13,701 nucleotides of DNA from positions 1-13,701 of the forward strand of contig CANRGU010000027.1 in NCBI GenBank assembly GCA_947630255.1, in the 5' to 3' direction. Made by a program: the position numbers and the translations under genes. Under the pieces are notes generated by a model. That model made no database searches. It was given only the letters and a program-made list of their open reading frames with translations, and was not told the DNA's origin. This document shows positions 13,643 through 13,701 of the stretch, one piece after another (within the stretch, counting starts at the first letter, position 1; every line of letters starts with the position of its first letter). The DNA is from an uncultured Clostridia bacterium. Lineage in GTDB: Bacteria; Bacillota; Clostridia; TANB77; CAG-508.

Positions 13643-13701
13643 TCTGCATCTTTTTTTGCTATATCGCGTCTTTTATCATATAATTTTTTACCTTTTCCAA
13701 T
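13615..13701 (-). CDS. smpB: SsrA-binding protein SmpB, C-terminal end (partial)
   Basis: The minus strand reads IGKGKKLYDKRRDIAKKDAE followed by MKMRRAKI and TGA (13617-13615). GKGKKLYDKR...KK-DAE is the conserved C-terminal tail of SmpB. SmpB binds tmRNA (ssrA) and brings it to stalled ribosomes in trans-translation; the basic tail enters the empty mRNA channel. Only the last 28 codons are in the window, and the gene continues beyond its right end. It converges on fba. No part of the tmRNA gene is visible here. Confidence 0.9.
   Translation of the reverse strand: MGKGKKLYDKRRDIAKKDAEMKMRRAKI

Noticed and set aside
1..13701. tRNA or tmRNA gene as integration site
   Set aside because: No tRNA-like cloverleaf or tmRNA ends were seen. 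The junctions lie in protein-coding sequence.

Overview
The window is very AT-rich DNA with strong GGAGG-type ribosome binding sites. Its gene set (class II fructose-bisphosphate aldolase, SmpB, a DUF1540 protein, DUF4143-type ATPase remnants, a TndX/TnpX-like large serine recombinase) points to a low-GC Firmicute, most likely an anaerobic gut Clostridia-type bacterium. The species cannot be named from this sequence.

Layout. (1) 1-1113: the left chromosomal flank, with a degenerate ~32-bp tandem repeat and a decayed DUF4143 ATPase that has lost its nucleotide-binding part and carries a +1 frameshift. (2) 1215-1367: the first ~50 codons of a Prx6/AhpC-type peroxiredoxin. (3) ~1366-11800: a 10.4-kb integrated element that splits the peroxiredoxin gene at the proline codon two codons before the peroxidatic cysteine. 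(4) 11799-12302: the rest of the peroxiredoxin, from the same proline codon. (5) 12358-13701: a DUF1540 protein, class II aldolase (fba) with a clear sigma-A promoter, and the 3' end of smpB on the minus strand.

The element. Both junctions share GACTTTAC(T/C)CC. Removing everything between the two CC dinucleotides rejoins the peroxiredoxin as ...G-D-F-T-P-V-C-T-T-E. Joining the element ends gives an attP-like site with inverted 22-bp half-sites around CC, and the reconstructed target is symmetric at TACT-CC-AGTA. This fits the 525-aa large serine recombinase near the right end. No conjugation or relaxase gene is visible.

Cargo. One apparently co-directional cluster encodes an RND/MMPL exporter, a secreted YhgE/Pip-like protein with L-x-x-G repeats, an OmpR-family response regulator, a histidine kinase with a short external loop, a 64-aa charged protein and a HdeD/DUF308-like membrane protein. 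Two 11-bp direct repeats beside a -10 box upstream of the exporter are a candidate operator for the regulator. My inference is that this is a self-regulated envelope-stress or export module carried by a serine-integrase element. The substrate is unknown.

Decay inside the element: an Mbeg1-like (DUF2974) gene broken at two or more places, a second DUF4143 ATPase with an internal deletion, and a GC-richer hairpin region that may be a leftover transfer origin or RNA.
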